Part shown: piece by piece, positions 8,787-16,794 of the stretch
How the letters are laid out: each line of letters opens with the position of its first letter
Numbering within the stretch: position 1 is the stretch's first letter
Origin: Streptomyces monomycini
GTDB lineage: Bacteria; Actinomycetota; Actinomycetes; Streptomycetales; Streptomycetaceae
Assembly: GCF_022271435.1 (NCBI RefSeq)
Contig: NZ_JAFIQY010000025.1
Coordinates: 1 to 64,000, forward strand
Direction of reading: 5' to 3'
Length of the DNA stretch: 64,000 bases
The notes under the pieces: generated by a model
Told to the model about the DNA's origin: nothing
Databases searched by the model: none
Seen by the model: only the letters and a program-made list of their open reading frames with translations
Position numbers and translations under genes: made by a program

Positions 8787-9926
8787 TCACAGCCACCCGT
8801 TGCGCTTGAAGCCGCGGTGGATGCCGAAGCAGATGCCGACCGTGACGAGCAGGACGAGCGGATAGCCGTACTTCCACTTCAGCTCCGGCATGTACTCGAA
8901 GTTCATGCCGTAGATCCCGGCGATCATCGTCGGTACGGCGAAGATCGCCGCCCAGGAGGTGATCTTGCGCATGTCCTCGTTCTGGGCCACCGTCGCCTGC
9001 GCCAGGTTGGCCTGGAGGATCGAGTTGAGCAGGTCGTCGAAGGAGAGCACCTGCTCGTTGACCCGGGCCAGGTGGTCGGCCACGTCCCGGAAGTACTTCT
9101 GGATGTCGCAGTCGACCAGCCGCATCGGCCGCTCGCTCAGTACCTGCATCGGCCGCAGCAGCGGCGACACGGCCCGCTTGAACTCCAGGACCTCGCGCTT
9201 GAGTTGGTAGATCCGCCCGGCGGCGTCGCCGCCCTTCGAGGAGCCCTTGCCGGCGCCCGCGTTCTTGCCGTCCGAGCCGGAGCTGAAGACGTCGATCTCC
9301 ACCTCGTCGATGTCGTCCTGCATCGCGCCGGCCACCGCGATGTAGCCGTCCACCACCTGGTCGGCGATGGCGTGCAGCACCGCGGACGGGCCCTTGCCGA
9401 GCAGCTCGGGGTCGTCCTGGAGGCGGTGGCGCAGGGCGCGCAGCGAGCCCTGGCCGCCGTGCCGCACGGTCACGATGAAGTCCCGGCCGGTGAAGCACAT
9501 CACCTCGCCGGTCTCGACCACCTCGCTGGTGGCGGTCAGCTCCGCGTGCTCGACGTAGTGGACCGTCTTGAAGACGGTGAACAGGGTGTCGTCGTAGCGC
9601 TCCAGCTTGGGCCGCTGGTGGGCGTGGACCGCGTCCTCCACGGCCAGCGGGTGCAGCCCGAACTCCCGCGCGATCTCGGCGAATTCCGCCTCGGTGGGCT
9701 CGTGCAGCCCGATCCAGGCGAAGCCGCCGTCGCCGCGTACGCCCGCCATCGCCTGCGACGGCGTGACGTGGTCGCTGACGCGCCGGCCGTCCCGGTAGAC
9801 GCCGCAGTCCACGATGGCACTGTTGGTGTGGGCCGCCTGGCGCGGATCGGTCTCGTACTTGTACGGGGAGTCCTCACGCCGGCGGGAGGGGCGGACGGCG
9901 GCACGCAGGTCGCGGATCATCGACAT
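8787..9926 (-). CDS. corA: CorA-family magnesium/divalent cation transporter
   Basis: Homopentameric Mg2+ (or Co2+/Ni2+) channel of the CorA/2-TM-GxN type. The 379-residue protein has a large N-terminal cytoplasmic funnel domain with a long stalk helix, then two C-terminal helices (about 320-340 and 352-370). The selectivity motif YGMNFEYMPEL is intact (Gly-Met-Asn at 340-342). A short Gly/Ser/Asp-rich insertion (about residues 208-225) interrupts the funnel region. The ATG at 9926 has an AGGAGCC site 4 nt upstream. Together with the MgtE-like/DUF1003 pair at 4.4-6.2 kb it makes this a magnesium-related neighbourhood. Confidence 0.92.
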   Translation of the reverse strand: MSMIRDLRAAVRPSRRREDSPYKYETDPRQAAHTNSAIVDCGVYRDGRRVSDHVTPSQAMAGVRGDGGFAWIGLHEPTEAEFAEIAREFGLHPLAVEDAVHAHQRPKLERYDDTLFTVFKTVHYVEHAELTATSEVVETGEVMCFTGRDFIVTVRHGGQGSLRALRHRLQDDPELLGKGPSAVLHAIADQVVDGYIAVAGAMQDDIDEVEIDVFSSGSDGKNAGAGKGSSKGGDAAGRIYQLKREVLEFKRAVSPLLRPMQVLSERPMRLVDCDIQKYFRDVADHLARVNEQVLSFDDLLNSILQANLAQATVAQNEDMRKITSWAAIFAVPTMIAGIYGMNFEYMPELKWKYGYPLVLLVTVGICFGIHRGFKRNGWL

Positions 9927-10444
9927 GGGCAGGCTCCTTCACGGGCCGGCCGCCAGCCGCGGGCGCGCGGCGTAACGCTGCCCGGAACGAGGACGTACAC
10001 GACGGCGCTGGCCGTACGTCCGCAAAGCGGGCGGCGCTCCGTGCGCAGGTCTGACGGCAGTTCGCAGAACACGCAGAAAACACGGAAACGAGAGTCGAAG
10101 GCGCTCTTCCGTCATCTGTTTCCGGCGCGAAGGCACTTCACGGGTTTCACCGCGTGCGGCGGGGGTACGGAAGCCCCTGGATCAAGAAAGCCGCTGGGCG
10201 CGCTGGGGGATGACAGGAGAACTGTCGGTACTGCACGGTCGACTTGGATCCACCGCAGCCCCACCTCCTCCGGCCGGTCCCCGCTGGGGGACGAACGTCA
10301 TTCCCTGACCAGACGGCAAGGCTATCAGCCGTCAGAACCGATCAGGCGCGCCTTTGCCCGTTCCATACGAACAGCCGCCCCGTGCGGCCGGGCGGCCCGC
10401 CGGGCGGCCGCGGCCGGGCGCGGGCCCGGGCCTATGCTCGCGGC
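9927..10444. other. 518-bp divergent intergenic region between corA and the SUFU-family gene
   Basis: No convincing gene is present. Two perfect small hairpins are visible: GTCCCC/GGGGAC at 10277-10292 and GACGGC/GCCGTC at 10312-10333. The segment 10060-10140 is AT-richer than its surroundings. The length leaves room for a 5' regulatory leader of corA on the minus strand, but I could not match it to a known Mg2+ riboswitch. Confidence 0.5.
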
Positions 10445-11041
10445 ATGTCTGACGTTCTCGATCTGGTCGAAGCCCGCCTGCGTACGGCCCTGGGCGAGCC
10501 GGACGCGCGTGCCGCCGTCACCTTCCTCGGAACCGACCGGGTCGAGGTCCTGCGCTTCACCGGCGGCGGCCCGGACGGCGATCTGGTGCGCTATGTCACG
10601 CTCGGCATGTCGGACCGGCCGATGACCGACCCCACGGCGGTGCTGGCCGACCCGCTGCGCGGTCCGCGCGCCGAACTGGTGCTGTCGGTCAAGGCGGGCC
10701 GGGCCGACGTCGACAAGGTGCTGCGGCCGCTCGCCGTGCTCGCCGCGTCCCCGCAGGTCGAGGGCGTGGTCGTGGCGCCGGGGGCGTCGCTGGACGTGGG
10801 GGAGCCGCTGTGGCCGGGCGCGCCCTTCACCTCCGTACTGGTCGCGGAGTCCGGCGGGCTGGTGGAGGACCTGGAGCTGGACGAGCCGCTGGACCCGGTC
10901 CGCTTCCTGCCCCTGCTGCCGATGACGCCCAACGAGGCCGCCTGGAAGCGGGTGCACGGCGCCGAGGCGCTCCAGGAGCGCTGGCTCAAGGGCGGGACGG
11001 ACCTGCGTGATCCGCTGCGTACGGGCGTGGCGCTGACGTAG
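10445..11041 (+). CDS. Suppressor-of-fused (SUFU)-like domain protein
   Basis: A 198-residue soluble protein with the bacterial SUFU-like pattern: VLRFTGGGPDGDLVRYVTLGMSD near the start, PRAELVLSV in the middle and the FLPLLPMTPNEAAWKR segment near the C-terminus. Bacterial members are often immunity or partner proteins of toxins, but no toxin gene is adjacent here, so its role is unknown. ATG 10445 is preceded by TATGCT at 10433-10438 with a 6-nt gap and no RBS, consistent with a leaderless mRNA. Confidence 0.85.
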   Translation: MSDVLDLVEARLRTALGEPDARAAVTFLGTDRVEVLRFTGGGPDGDLVRYVTLGMSDRPMTDPTAVLADPLRGPRAELVLSVKAGRADVDKVLRPLAVLAASPQVEGVVVAPGASLDVGEPLWPGAPFTSVLVAESGGLVEDLELDEPLDPVRFLPLLPMTPNEAAWKRVHGAEALQERWLKGGTDLRDPLRTGVALT

Positions 11042-11087
11042 CCCCGCGCCCGTGCCCGCCGTGGCATTGACGTGGCCCCGCGCCCGT
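11034..11087. repeat. Direct repeat including the stop codon of the SUFU-family gene
   Basis: TGACGTAGCCCCGCGCCCGT at 11034-11053 recurs with a single mismatch at 11068-11087, a 34-bp period. The first copy contains the TAG stop of the preceding gene. Confidence 0.7.
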
Positions 11088-11107
11088 ACTCAGCCGCGGT
11101 GAGTGCC

Positions 11108-12373
11108 TCAGCGGGCGAAGGCGGACACGCCGTCCTCGGTGGCGTGCCGCGGCTCCAACTCGTGCGCCCGTACGGTCAGCGCCCGGCGCCGTACGGCCAC
11201 GATGCCCGCGCCGACGAGCGCCGCCAGGGCCGCGACCACGAACGGGATGTGGATGTCCGTCCACTCCTCGATCTTCGGCGCCAGGAACGGCGCGGCCGCG
11301 GCGGCGAACCAGCGCACGAAGTTGTAGCCCGCGCTCGCCACCGGCCGCGGCGCGTCGGAGACACCGAGCGCCAGCTCCGTGAAGACGGTGTTGTTGAGGC
11401 CGATGAAGGCGCCGGACAGGATCGTGCAGACGACGGCCGCGGTGTGGTTGCCGTACCCGAGGACGACGAGGTCGACGGCGAGCAGGACCAGGGAGCCGCC
11501 CAGGACCTTCAGCGACCCGAAGCGCTCCTGGAGGCGCGGCGCCACCAGTACGGAGAAGACGGCGAGCAGCACACCCCAGGCGAAGAAGACCCCGCCGGAC
11601 TTGTACGGGCTCATGTCCAGCACGAACGGCGTGAAGGCCAGCACCGTGAAGAACGCGTAGTTGTAGAAGAACGCGGAGACGGCGGCGGAGGCCAGCCCGC
11701 CGTGGCCCAGGGCCTTGACCGGGTCCAGTATCGAGGTCTTGCGCGCCGGCCGGGGCTGTTCCTTGAGGAAGGCCGTGATGGCGATGAAGCCGACGGCCAT
11801 CAGGGCGGCGGTGCCGAAGAAGGGGTAGCGCCACTTCATGTCGCCCAGGACCGCGCCGAGCAGCGGCCCGCAGGCCATGCCGAGGCCGAGCGCCGACTCG
11901 TACAGCAGGATCGCCGCGGCGCTCCCTCCGGCCGCCGCCCCCACGATGACGGCCAGCGAGGTGGAGACGAACAGCGCGTTGCCCAGTCCCCAGCCGGCCC
12001 GGAAACCGACCAGCTCGCCCACCGAGGACGAGGTGCCGGACAGGGCCGCGAAGACGACCACGAGCGCCAGCCCGGCGAGCAGCGTCTTACGGCCGCCGAT
12101 CCGGCTGGAGACGAAGCCGGTGACCAGCATCGCGACCGCGGTGATCAGGAAGTAGGAGGTGAACAGCAGGGAGACCTGGCTGGTGGAGGCGTGCAGCCCC
12201 TGGGCGATCGAGGGCAGGATCGGGTCGACGAGGCCGATGCCCATGAAGGCGACGACCGAGGCGCCCGCGGTGGCCCAGACGGCCATCGGCTGGCGCAGGA
12301 TGCTGGTGCCGCCCTCGTCGAACGGATCATCTCCGGCGCCGCCGTGCCTGCCGCTCTTGCCGTGTGCCGACAT
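11108..12373 (-). CDS. MFS transporter, probable drug or metabolite exporter
   Basis: A 421-residue major facilitator with about 12 hydrophobic helices. It begins with a 30-residue charged cytoplasmic segment (DPFDEGG) and has the family loop motif after helix 2 (GFVSSRIGGRK) and a proline/glycine-rich helix 5. The pattern resembles Bcr/CflA-type drug/H+ antiporters; the substrate is unknown. ATG 12373 was chosen because AGGAAGGGG lies just upstream; the open frame extends 30 further codons without an RBS. A palindromic AT-rich region at 12441-12500 probably carries its promoter and operator. Confidence 0.85.
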   Translation of the reverse strand: MSAHGKSGRHGGAGDDPFDEGGTSILRQPMAVWATAGASVVAFMGIGLVDPILPSIAQGLHASTSQVSLLFTSYFLITAVAMLVTGFVSSRIGGRKTLLAGLALVVVFAALSGTSSSVGELVGFRAGWGLGNALFVSTSLAVIVGAAAGGSAAAILLYESALGLGMACGPLLGAVLGDMKWRYPFFGTAALMAVGFIAITAFLKEQPRPARKTSILDPVKALGHGGLASAAVSAFFYNYAFFTVLAFTPFVLDMSPYKSGGVFFAWGVLLAVFSVLVAPRLQERFGSLKVLGGSLVLLAVDLVVLGYGNHTAAVVCTILSGAFIGLNNTVFTELALGVSDAPRPVASAGYNFVRWFAAAAAPFLAPKIEEWTDIHIPFVVAALAALVGAGIVAVRRRALTVRAHELEPRHATEDGVSAFAR

Positions 12374-12440
12374 GCCGTTGTCCCCTTCCTGTTCCGGTCG
12401 CGGGCGCCGGGCCGGGCGTCCGCCGGTCCGGCGCTCCCGC

Positions 12441-12500
12441 AGGAAACGTTGCTGTATACACACGATAAGTTAGCCGCCCTAAAGAATGCAAGCTACAACT
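12441..12500 (-). promoter_or_regulatory. AT-rich promoter/operator region of the MFS gene
   Basis: Two palindromes lie in an AT-rich island: TGTATACA at 12453-12460 and TTAG-N5-CTAA at 12470-12482. On the minus strand TTGCAT (about 12490-12485) and TTATCG (about 12467-12462) are 17 bp apart and could form -35 and -10 boxes, with the TTAG-N5-CTAA palindrome between them. A repressor at this site would block transcription; no adjacent regulator gene is present. Confidence 0.45.
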
Positions 12501-12592
12501 ACTCTGCCGGGCGGGCGCGGCTGCCCGGCCCGGGACGCCGGATGGGTGATCGTCCTTGACGCGGCGCCCGGCCGGGAGGACCGTGGGGCTCT

Positions 12593-13231
12593 ATGAGGGG
12601 CGAACCCAGTTGCCCGAAGTGCGGTGGCCGGGTGCGGGCGCCCGGTCTCTTTGCCGACTCCTGGCAGTGCGGCGTGCACGGCACCGTGCATCCTCTGCAA
12701 CCGGTGGTCCCGCCCAGCGTCGAAGCGCTGGCCGTGGTCGTCCGCCGTGCCCGGGTGCCGGTGTGGATGCCGTGGCCGCTGCCCGTCGGCTGGCTGTTCA
12801 CGGGCGTCTCCTGCGCGGGCGACGACCGCAGCGGCGGGCGCGCCACAGCGGTGGCCTGCTCGGGGCCCGGACCGCTCGGCGGGCCCGGCGAGCTGTTGCT
12901 GATCGCGGAGGAGCTGGGCGTCGGCCTGGGCGCGCGGTACGCGGGCATCGACGGCCCCGACCCCGGCCCGCACATGTGCGTGAACAAGCCGCCGCACGTG
13001 AAGGTGCTGGCAGCCGGGCGCCCGACCCCGCTGTGGCACGTCGAAGGGGCGCCCGAGGACCGGGCGGTCTTCGCCGGGGAGGCGCGCGGGCTGTGGCTGT
13101 GGGCCGTGGTCTGGCCCGCCGAGTCCGGGCTGTTGCTCTACGACGAGCTGGTCCTCACCGACCTCCGGGACGCGGGCGCCGAGGTCGACCTGCTGCCGTG
13201 CGGGGCGCTGTCGCCGCGGTTGCTGACGTGA
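12593..13231 (+). CDS. Conserved Streptomyces protein with N-terminal zinc ribbon (DUF6758-like)
   Basis: A 212-residue soluble protein. It opens with a treble-clef/zinc-ribbon-like motif: CPKCGG (Cys7, Cys10) and a second Cys/His pair in SWQCGVHG (Cys26, His28). The remainder is an unfamiliar globular domain with a Trp-rich stretch (WMPWPLPVGWLF) and a conserved-looking HMCVNKPPHVKVLAAGRP segment. I recall a Streptomyces-wide family of this form without known function. The ATG at 12593 is preceded by GGGAGGA around 12573. Its stop codon lies inside the first copy of an 80-bp tandem repeat. Confidence 0.75.
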   Translation: MRGEPSCPKCGGRVRAPGLFADSWQCGVHGTVHPLQPVVPPSVEALAVVVRRARVPVWMPWPLPVGWLFTGVSCAGDDRSGGRATAVACSGPGPLGGPGELLLIAEELGVGLGARYAGIDGPDPGPHMCVNKPPHVKVLAAGRPTPLWHVEGAPEDRAVFAGEARGLWLWAVVWPAESGLLLYDELVLTDLRDAGAEVDLLPCGALSPRLLT

Positions 13232-13393
13232 GGCGGGCGGTCACCGGCTCCTTCGGCTCCGGTGTGGCCGGCTCGCGCGGGCGTGTGTTCGGGGGGCCGG
13301 CGGGCGCGTGAGGCGGGCGGTCACCGGCTCGCTCGGCTCCGGTGCGGCCGGTGGCCGGCTCGCGCGGGCGTGTGTTCGAGGGTCCGGCGGGCG
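13227..13393. repeat. Tandem duplication of 80/87 bp starting at a stop codon
   Basis: Unit 1 (13227-13306) and unit 2 (13307-13393) both begin CGTGAGGCGGGCGGTCACCG and are near-identical apart from a 7-bp insertion (GTGGCCG) and a few substitutions. Unit 1 includes the TGA stop of the upstream gene. Unit 2 ends just before TATCCT (13399-13404), a probable -10 box of the next gene, whose -35 (TTCGAG, 13375-13380) lies inside the repeat. Confidence 0.85.
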
Positions 13394-13450
13394 GCCGGTA
13401 TCCTTCTGACGTCCCCTGGCCGGCCCCGCAGCAGTCTGGAGTTCAGCGTC

Positions 13451-14305
13451 GTGCGCATCGATCTGCACACCCACTCCACTGCTTCCGACGGTACGGACAC
13501 CCCCGCCGAGCTGGTGCGCAACGCCGCCGCTGCCGGGCTGGACGTCGTCGCGCTGACCGACCACGACTCCGTGGGCGGCCACGCCGAGGCCCGGGCCGCA
13601 CTGCCCGAGGGGCTCACCCTGGTCACCGGTGCCGAGCTGTCCTGCCGGATCGGCGGGGTGAGCATGCACATGCTGGCGTACCTCTTCGACCCCGACGAGC
13701 CCGAGCTGGCCCGGGAGCGGGAACTTGTCCGCGACGACCGGGTGCCGCGGGCCCGCGGCATGGTGGCCAAGCTGCGCGACCTGGGGGTCCCGGTCACCTG
13801 GGAGCAGGTGGCGCGGATCGCCGGTGACGGTGCCGTGGGGCGGCCGCACGTGGCCGCCGCGATGGTGGAACTGGGCGTCGTCGAGACCGTCTCCGACGCC
13901 TTCACGCCGAAGTGGCTCGCCAACGACGGCCGGGCCTACGTCGACAAGCACGAGCTGGACCCGTTCGACGCGATCCGGCTGGTCAAGGCCGCGGGCGGGG
14001 TGACGGTCTTCGCGCACCCGCTGGCGGTCAAGCGCGGCCGTACCGTCCCCGAGAGCGTCATCGCCGACCTGGCGGCGGCAGGGCTGGACGGGGTCGAGGT
14101 GGACCACATGGACCACGACGACGCCGCGCGGTCCCGGCTGCGCGGACTCGCCGCCGACCTCGGTCTGCTGACCACCGGCTCCAGCGACTACCACGGCAGC
14201 CGCAAGACCGTCGCGCTCGGCGAGTACACCACCGACCCGGAGATATACGGCGAGATCGTGCGCCGTGCGTTCGGCGCCTTCCCCGTGCCCGGCGCGGGCG
14301 GCTGA
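13451..14305 (+). CDS. PHP-domain phosphoesterase
   Basis: A 284-residue metal-dependent phosphoesterase of the PHP family (YciV/RNase AM or nucleotide/phosphate-ester type). The metal ligands are evident: HTHS near the N-terminus, DHD in VVALTDHDSV, a conserved Glu in VTGAELSC, HMLAYLFD, GRPHVAAAM, FAHPLA, and SSDYHG near the C-terminus. GTG 13451 gives the canonical start (RIDLHTHSTASDGT). Only a weak GGAG precedes it. A promoter (TTCGAG - 18 bp - TATCCT) lies about 45 bp upstream. The actual substrate, small nucleotide or RNA end, is not deducible. Confidence 0.88.
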   Translation: MRIDLHTHSTASDGTDTPAELVRNAAAAGLDVVALTDHDSVGGHAEARAALPEGLTLVTGAELSCRIGGVSMHMLAYLFDPDEPELARERELVRDDRVPRARGMVAKLRDLGVPVTWEQVARIAGDGAVGRPHVAAAMVELGVVETVSDAFTPKWLANDGRAYVDKHELDPFDAIRLVKAAGGVTVFAHPLAVKRGRTVPESVIADLAAAGLDGVEVDHMDHDDAARSRLRGLAADLGLLTTGSSDYHGSRKTVALGEYTTDPEIYGEIVRRAFGAFPVPGAGG

Positions 14306-14605
14306 CCGTACCGCGCTCCGGCCGGCGGGGAGGTTCCCGCCCGGTCGGCTGGCAGGTTTCCGTCCCGGCCGGACGGGCGCGAGCGTGCTCCGGCCGGCGG
14401 GCTTCCACCCTGCCGCGCCCTGTCCGGGCCGCCGCATCCCGCTCACGCGCCCGCGTGCGTGAGGCTGCGCGCGCTCCCTCTCACCCGCCTTCCCCCTGAC
14501 GGACCACCGTTCTCTCTCGTACCACTGTTCTCTCCTGCCACCGCTCTCTACCGCTGTTCTCTCGTCACACCGCTCTCTCGTACCACCTCTCGCAAGGCCT
14601 TCACT
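14306..14605. repeat. Intergenic region with CT-rich imperfect repeats ahead of marC
   Basis: The proximal part (14306-14500) is GC-rich and shows nothing recognisable. From about 14508 to 14592 an imperfect array of GTTCTCTC / CCGCTCTC / GTACCAC blocks is repeated at least four times on the plus strand, a strongly pyrimidine-biased tract immediately upstream of the GTG start of the next gene. No good Shine-Dalgarno sequence is visible between the tract and the start. Confidence 0.6.
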
Positions 14606-15211
14606 GTGTTCGACTTCGCTGTCTTCAGTACGCTCTTCGTCACCCTGTTCGTGATCATGGATCCGCCGGGGATCATCCCGATCTTTCTCGCCCTCAGCTC
14701 CGGCCGCCCCGCCAAGGTGCAGCGGAAGATGGCCTGGCAGGCGGCCACCGTCGCGTTCTGCGTCATCGCCGTCTTCGGTCTCTTCGGCGAGCAGATCCTC
14801 GGCCGGCTGCACATCACCCCGCCCGCGCTGATGATCGCGGGCGGGCTGCTGCTCCTGCTCGTCGCGCTCAGCCTGCTGACCGGCAAGTCGGAGCAGCCCA
14901 CGCAGACCAAGGACGTCAATGTGGCGCTGGTGCCCCTGGGCATGCCGCTGCTGGCGGGACCGGGCGCCATCGTCTCGGTGATCCTCGCGGTGCAGCACGC
15001 GGACGGGGTCAGCGGTGAGCTGTCGGTGTGGGCGGCGATCGCCGCCATCCATGTGGTGCTCTACCTCGTGATGCGCTTCTCGCTGGTCATCATCCGGGTG
15101 ATCAAGGACGGCGGGGTGGTGCTGGTGACCCGGCTGGCCGGCATGATGCTCTCCGCGCTCGCGGTGCAGCAGATCATCAACGGCGTCATGCAGGTCGTAC
15201 GCGGCGGCTGA
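14606..15211 (+). CDS. MarC family integral membrane protein
   Basis: A 201-residue protein with six hydrophobic helices. It carries the family signature near the N-terminus, FVIMDPPGIIPIFLAL, and the second-half repeat signature VPLGMPLLAGPGAI, typical of the MarC/UPF0056 family whose function is still debated. GTG 14606 was chosen because it starts at FDFAVFSTLF, in line with family length. An upstream extension would run through the CT-rich tract and is unlikely to be translated. It is followed by a clear terminator. Confidence 0.9.
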   Translation: MFDFAVFSTLFVTLFVIMDPPGIIPIFLALSSGRPAKVQRKMAWQAATVAFCVIAVFGLFGEQILGRLHITPPALMIAGGLLLLLVALSLLTGKSEQPTQTKDVNVALVPLGMPLLAGPGAIVSVILAVQHADGVSGELSVWAAIAAIHVVLYLVMRFSLVIIRVIKDGGVVLVTRLAGMMLSALAVQQIINGVMQVVRGG

Positions 15212-15254
15212 GTGCAGGCGCGCCGGGCGCGCCCGGCCGGGCCCGGACGCGCGA

Positions 15255-15288
15255 AGCGCCCCGCGCGAAAGATTTCGTGCGGGGCGCT
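15255..15288. terminator. Strong terminator hairpin after marC
   Basis: AGCGCCCCGC (15255-15264) pairs perfectly with GCGGGGCGCT (15279-15288), and the inner bases GCGAAA/TTTCGT extend the stem. It lies between the convergent marC gene and the 50-residue minus-strand gene and can serve both. Confidence 0.8.
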
Positions 15289-15341
15289 CCGTGCGCCGGA
15301 CATGTGCGCGTCACGCGCTCATGAGTGACGCGGGTGAGGCG

Positions 15342-15494
15342 TCAACGGGCGGCGGTGTCGGCTGGGCGGATGTAGATGCGCTGGCCGACTGCGGCGGCCT
15401 GCTGCACGATCCGGTTGACGGAGGCGGCGTCCACGACGGTGCTGTCCACGGCGGTGCCGTCGACATCGTCCAGGCGCATGATCTCGAAGCGCAT
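15342..15494 (-). CDS. Small conserved protein, 50 residues, unknown function
   Basis: Encodes a 50-residue peptide beginning MRFEIMRLDDVDG and ending in IRPADTAAR. It has a predicted beta-hairpin followed by a helix (SVNRIVQQAAAVGQRIYI). ATG 15494 has a GGGAGAAG site at good spacing, while an in-frame upstream extension lacks one. I recall similar short proteins across Streptomyces. The 212-bp region upstream (15495-15706) is unusually AT-rich for this genome (AAAGAAAATTTT near 15623) and should hold divergent promoters for this gene and the NYN gene. Confidence 0.75.
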   Translation of the reverse strand: MRFEIMRLDDVDGTAVDSTVVDAASVNRIVQQAAAVGQRIYIRPADTAAR

Positions 15495-15706
15495 AACGGC
15501 TTCTCCCTTCGTCTGATCCTCCTGCGGAGAACTTTGCTGTTGTACGGGGTACTCGCGGGGCGTCGGTGCCCTGCGTTCCCAGTGGGTACAACGACATGCT
15601 CCCTGCAATCATTCCCTACGCTAAAGAAAATTTTCGGCCGTCTAAATACTGATGGGTAGTGCGAGCGGTTGTGCGCGCTGAGTGACCGGCCGGACAATGG
15701 ACCCGT

Positions 15707-16654
15707 ATGAACGACGACGCCCGGCCCACCGGCCCCTCACCCGACCTGACCGCGGTGCTCGCGGGGATCGAGCGCACCAACGAGCTGCTCACCCGGGTGC
15801 TCGCCGAGGTCGCCACCACCCCGTCCACCCATGCGGCCTTCGTCGACGCGGGCTATGTGTACGCGGCCGCCGGCCGGCTGGTCGCCGGCACCGAGGACCG
15901 CAGGGCCTTCGAGCTGGACGCCGAGGGCCTCATCGAGGCGTTCATCGACAAGGCCCGCACGATCTTCCCGGACAGCCGGCTGCTGCGCGTGTACTGGTAC
16001 GACGGCGCCCGGCGCCGCATCCACACCACGGAGCAGCAGCGCGTCGCCGAGCTTCCTGACGTCAAGGTGCGGCTCGGCAATCTGAACGCCAACAACCAGC
16101 AGAAGGGCGTCGACTCACTGATCCGCTCCGACCTGGAGTCGCTGGCCCGGCACCGGGCGATCAGCGACGCGGTCCTGATCGGCGGCGACGAGGACCTGGT
16201 CTCGGCGGTGGAGGCCGCCCAGGGCTACGGCGCCCGGGTCCACCTGTGGGGCATCGAGGCGGTCGGCGGGCGCAACCAGGCCGAGCCGCTGCTGTGGGAG
16301 GTCGACAGCCAGCGCACCTTCGACCTGGATTTCTGCAAGCCGTACGTGACCCGGCGGGCCGTCGTCCACGACCACGGGGACCCGGCGGCCGACGGCACCG
16401 GCAACGGCGGCTCGCCGCTCACCCGCGACGAGGTGCGCTTCGTCGGCGCGCGGGTCGCCGCGCGCTGGCTGGGCGAACGCGGCGTCCCCTGGGTCACCGA
16501 GCTGCTGCCCGGCCACCCGTATCTGCCGGGCGCGGTCGACCAGGAACTGCTGACGGCCGCCGAGGTGCTGCTGCACCACTCCCTGCGCGGGCACGCGGAC
16601 CTGCGGCGGGTGCTGCGGGACGGCTTCTGGGAACACGTACAGGCGCAGTGCTAG
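15707..16654 (+). CDS. NYN/PIN-like nuclease domain protein
   Basis: A 315-residue soluble protein. Residues about 40-215 form a NYN (LabA/DUF88-like) domain: AAFVDAGYVYAA with the first Asp, VYWYDGA, GVDSLIRSDLESLA, and DAVLIGGDEDLVSAVEAAQGYG, giving the conserved acidic cluster expected for metal-dependent RNA cleavage. The C-terminal 100 residues form a helical domain with conserved Trp residues. NYN proteins usually process RNA; targets are unknown. The N-terminal 35 residues form a probable coiled coil (VLAGIERTNELLTRVLAEV). It begins at ATG 15707. Confidence 0.88.
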   Translation: MNDDARPTGPSPDLTAVLAGIERTNELLTRVLAEVATTPSTHAAFVDAGYVYAAAGRLVAGTEDRRAFELDAEGLIEAFIDKARTIFPDSRLLRVYWYDGARRRIHTTEQQRVAELPDVKVRLGNLNANNQQKGVDSLIRSDLESLARHRAISDAVLIGGDEDLVSAVEAAQGYGARVHLWGIEAVGGRNQAEPLLWEVDSQRTFDLDFCKPYVTRRAVVHDHGDPAADGTGNGGSPLTRDEVRFVGARVAARWLGERGVPWVTELLPGHPYLPGAVDQELLTAAEVLLHHSLRGHADLRRVLRDGFWEHVQAQC

Positions 16655-16794
16655 CGGGCGGGCTGCCGGGTGGGCGCCCACTCCGGCGCCGGCTCCGGCG
16701 CCCGATGCGCGGGGCGGCGGAAGGCCGTACGTACGGGCGCGTGGGCGGCTTCGCGGGGGTACGGAGGCGACGCGCGCCGGGGCGCGCGCCCCGC

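Noticed and set aside
9927..10444. Possible Mg2+ riboswitch (M-box) upstream of corA
   Set aside because: I could not match conserved M-box helices; only small isolated hairpins are visible.
15311..15697. Longer minus-strand frames around the 50-residue gene
   Set aside because: The extended N-terminus (to 15608) has no RBS and crosses the AT-rich promoter-like region; ATG 15494 with GGGAGAAG is the better start.
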